Shown: positions 14,189-15,761 of the stretch, piece by piece
Layout of the letters: each line of letters opens with the position of its first letter
How positions within the stretch are numbered: the stretch's first letter is position 1
Assembly: GCA_945483525.1 (NCBI GenBank)
Contig: CALYRV010000037.1
Span: forward strand, 1 to 15,761
DNA length: 15,761 nt
Reading direction: 5' to 3'
DNA from: an uncultured Verrucomicrobiota bacterium
GTDB taxonomy: Bacteria; Verrucomicrobiota; Kiritimatiellia; RFP12; UBA1067
Made by a program: the position numbers and the translations under genes
Notes under the pieces: generated by a model
What the model saw: the letters and a program-made list of their open reading frames with translations, nothing else
The model's database searches: none
Told to the model about the DNA's origin: nothing

Positions 14189-15761
14189 ATGGCTAAGCGT
14201 GACATCCCGCTCGATCATGTGCGTAACTTCGGCATTATGGCCCACATCGACGGCGGCAAGACGACCACCTCGGAGCGAATCCTTTTCTACTCCGGTAAGA
14301 ACTACAAGATCGGCGAAGTGCATGACGGCGCCGCGACGATGGACTTCATGGTCCAGGAGCAGGAGCGTGGTATCACGATTCAGTCCGCGGCGACTTGTGT
14401 TCAGTGGGGCGACTACCGCCTTTCGCTGATCGATACTCCCGGACACGTCGACTTCACGGCCGAGGTCGAGCGCTCGCTGCGCGTTCTCGATGGTGCGGTT
14501 GCTCTTTATTGTGCGGTCGGCGGCGTTCAGCCCCAGTCCGAGCAGGTGTGGCGTCAGTCCGAGAAGTACAAGGTTCCGAAGATCGCGTTCGTCAATAAGA
14601 TGGACCGCGTCGGCGCGAATTTCTACTCCGTCATGGAGCAGATGAAGAACCAGCTCGGAGCGAATCCCGTTCCGGTCGTCATTCCGATCGGCGCTTCCGA
14701 GTCGTTCGAGGGTGTCATCGACCTCATCAAGATGAAGGCGCTCTACTTCGATATGAAGAGCCTCGGCAAGACTGTCATCGAGAAGGACATCCCCGAGGAG
14801 TACATGGAGAAGGCGCAGGAGTACCGCCAGAAGATGCTCGAGTCCGCCGCCGAACAAGACGACGCGCTCATGGAGAAGTTCTTCGCCGGCGAGGAGCTCA
14901 CCAACGAGGAGATCGAGATGGGTCTCCGCAAGGGCTGCCTCTCGCGCGCCATCACCCCCGCTTTCTGCGGCACGGCGTTCAAGGACAAGGGCATTCAGCC
15001 GCTCCTCGACGGCGTTTGCAAGTATCTGCCTTCTCCGCTTGATGCGGGTGCGGCGGTCTCGCAGGACAATCCCGACGAGAAGCGTGAGGTTTCCGATTCC
15101 GAGCCGTTCTGCGGTCTCGCGTTCAAGATCATGAACGATCCGAAGTCTGGCGGCAAGATCACCTTCGTCCGTGTCTATTCTGGCACGATGAAGCTCGGTG
15201 CCGAGATGCTCGACTCCACGATTGACAAGGAGCAGCGCATTTCCCGCCTCTTCCGTATGCACGCTTCCAAGCAGGAGCCGCTTGACGAGGCCCACGCCGG
15301 CGACATCGTCGCATGCGTCGGTCTTACCGAGACGCGCACGGGCGATACGCTCTGCGATCCCGAGCATCCGATCACCCTCGAGTCCATCGACTTCCCGGCG
15401 CCGGTCATCTCGGTTGCGGTTAAGCCGAAATCCCGCGGTGACAACGAGAAGCTCGGTGTCGCTCTTCATGCGCTCGCGATGGAAGACCCGACCTTCGTCG
15501 TCACCTTCGACCAGGAGACCTCCGAGACGATCATCGCTGGTATGGGCGAGCTTTACCTCGAGGTTATCGTCGATCGTCTGAAGCGCGAATTCAACGTCGA
15601 TTGCGACGTTGGTGCTCCTCAGGTCGCGTATCGTGAGACGATCACGGTTCCGGTCGACAACGAGTACAAGCATGTCAAGCAGTCCGGTGGTCGCGGTCAG
15701 TACGCTCACGTCTGCCTCAAGCTCGCTCCGCAGGAGCCGGGCAAGGGCTTCGAGTTCGTCA
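14189..15761 (+). CDS. fusA: Elongation factor G, N-terminal ~524 residues (cut by window end)
   Basis: EF-G is the GTPase that moves tRNA and mRNA through the ribosome after peptide bond formation and helps recycle ribosomes. The ATG at 14189 gives the normal N-terminus M-A-K-R-D. GTPase motifs are G1 A18-H-I-D-G-G-K-T25, the R-G-I-T-I switch near residue 60, D82-T-P-G-H86, N136-K-M-D139 and the late T-A-F-K segment. The remainder covers domains II and III and enters domain IV (G-G-R-G-Q-Y-A-H-V) before the window ends; a full protein would be about 700 aa. Most EF-Gs have Ala in the P-loop (A-H-I-D-A-G-K-T) where this one has Gly22. The gene has its own promoter and is not preceded by rpsL/rpsG as in many bacteria. 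A long open frame on the opposite strand is a shadow of this gene. Confidence 0.98.
   Translation, partial: MAKRDIPLDHVRNFGIMAHIDGGKTTTSERILFYSGKNYKIGEVHDGAATMDFMVQEQERGITIQSAATCVQWGDYRLSLIDTPGHVDFTAEVERSLRVLDGAVALYCAVGGVQPQSEQVWRQSEKYKVPKIAFVNKMDRVGANFYSVMEQMKNQLGANPVPVVIPIGASESFEGVIDLIKMKALYFDMKSLGKTVIEKDIPEEYMEKAQEYRQKMLESAAEQDDALMEKFFAGEELTNEEIEMGLRKGCLSRAITPAFCGTAFKDKGIQPLLDGVCKYLPSPLDAGAAVSQDNPDEKREVSDSEPFCGLAFKIMNDPKSGGKITFVRVYSGTMKLGAEMLDSTIDKEQRISRLFRMHASKQEPLDEAHAGDIVACVGLTETRTGDTLCDPEHPITLESIDFPAPVISVAVKPKSRGDNEKLGVALHALAMEDPTFVVTFDQETSETIIAGMGELYLEVIVDRLKREFNVDCDVGAPQVAYRETITVPVDNEYKHVKQSGGRGQYAHVCLKLAPQEPGKGFEFV

Noticed and set aside
14171..15709. 512-codon open frame on the minus strand opposite fusA
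   Set aside because: It is antisense to a certain EF-G gene and its Leu/Arg/Asp/Glu-rich translation has no recognisable domain. It is a codon-bias shadow.

Overview
The window looks like part of the chromosome of a Gram-negative bacterium of the PVC group. The best guess is a gut- or rumen-type Kiritimatiellota (or a near Verrucomicrobiota/Lentisphaerota relative). This rests on very large secreted beta-rich proteins ending in a 'SGFYR[V/I]' domain, a kinase fused to FGE-sulfatase-like and discoidin-like domains, and a 16S rRNA 3' end with a normal anti-Shine-Dalgarno. The taxon is an inference. All genes lie on the + strand.

Positions 1-540 hold the last ~44 nt of a 16S rRNA, a spacer with several hairpins and short G-rich repeats, tRNA-Ile(GAT), tRNA-Ala(TGC) and then a rho-independent-type terminator. 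No 23S rRNA follows. Protein genes begin at once, so this rRNA operon appears to be split, with 16S and two tRNAs unlinked from 23S/5S.

Positions 574-14114 form one tightly packed five-gene cluster: (1) a 1063-aa secreted lectin/beta-helix-like protein; (2) a ~1585-aa secreted protein with three tandem ~300-residue units, a GLUG/beta-helix part and the same type of C-terminal domain as gene 1; (3) a secreted alkaline phosphatase with a full metal/catalytic motif set; (4) a small PglC-type phosphoglycosyl transferase with a repeat-derived tail; (5) a membrane-spanning Ser/Thr kinase with an outer region of two FGE-like modules and an F5/8 type C-like domain. The first three junctions are 4-nt GTGA/ATGA overlaps and the fourth is an 8-nt gap, so the genes are probably co-transcribed and translationally coupled. 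No pathway linking the five products is proven. The mix (two surface proteins, an exported phosphatase, a lipid-linked glycan initiator, a transmembrane sensor kinase) suggests a cell-envelope function.

Positions 14115-15761 hold a good sigma70-type promoter (TTGAAA-18-TATAAT), a ribosome binding site and the first ~524 codons of fusA (EF-G), cut by the window end. It has its own promoter and no rpsL/rpsG directly upstream. No CRISPR array, insertion sequence or phage gene was seen.
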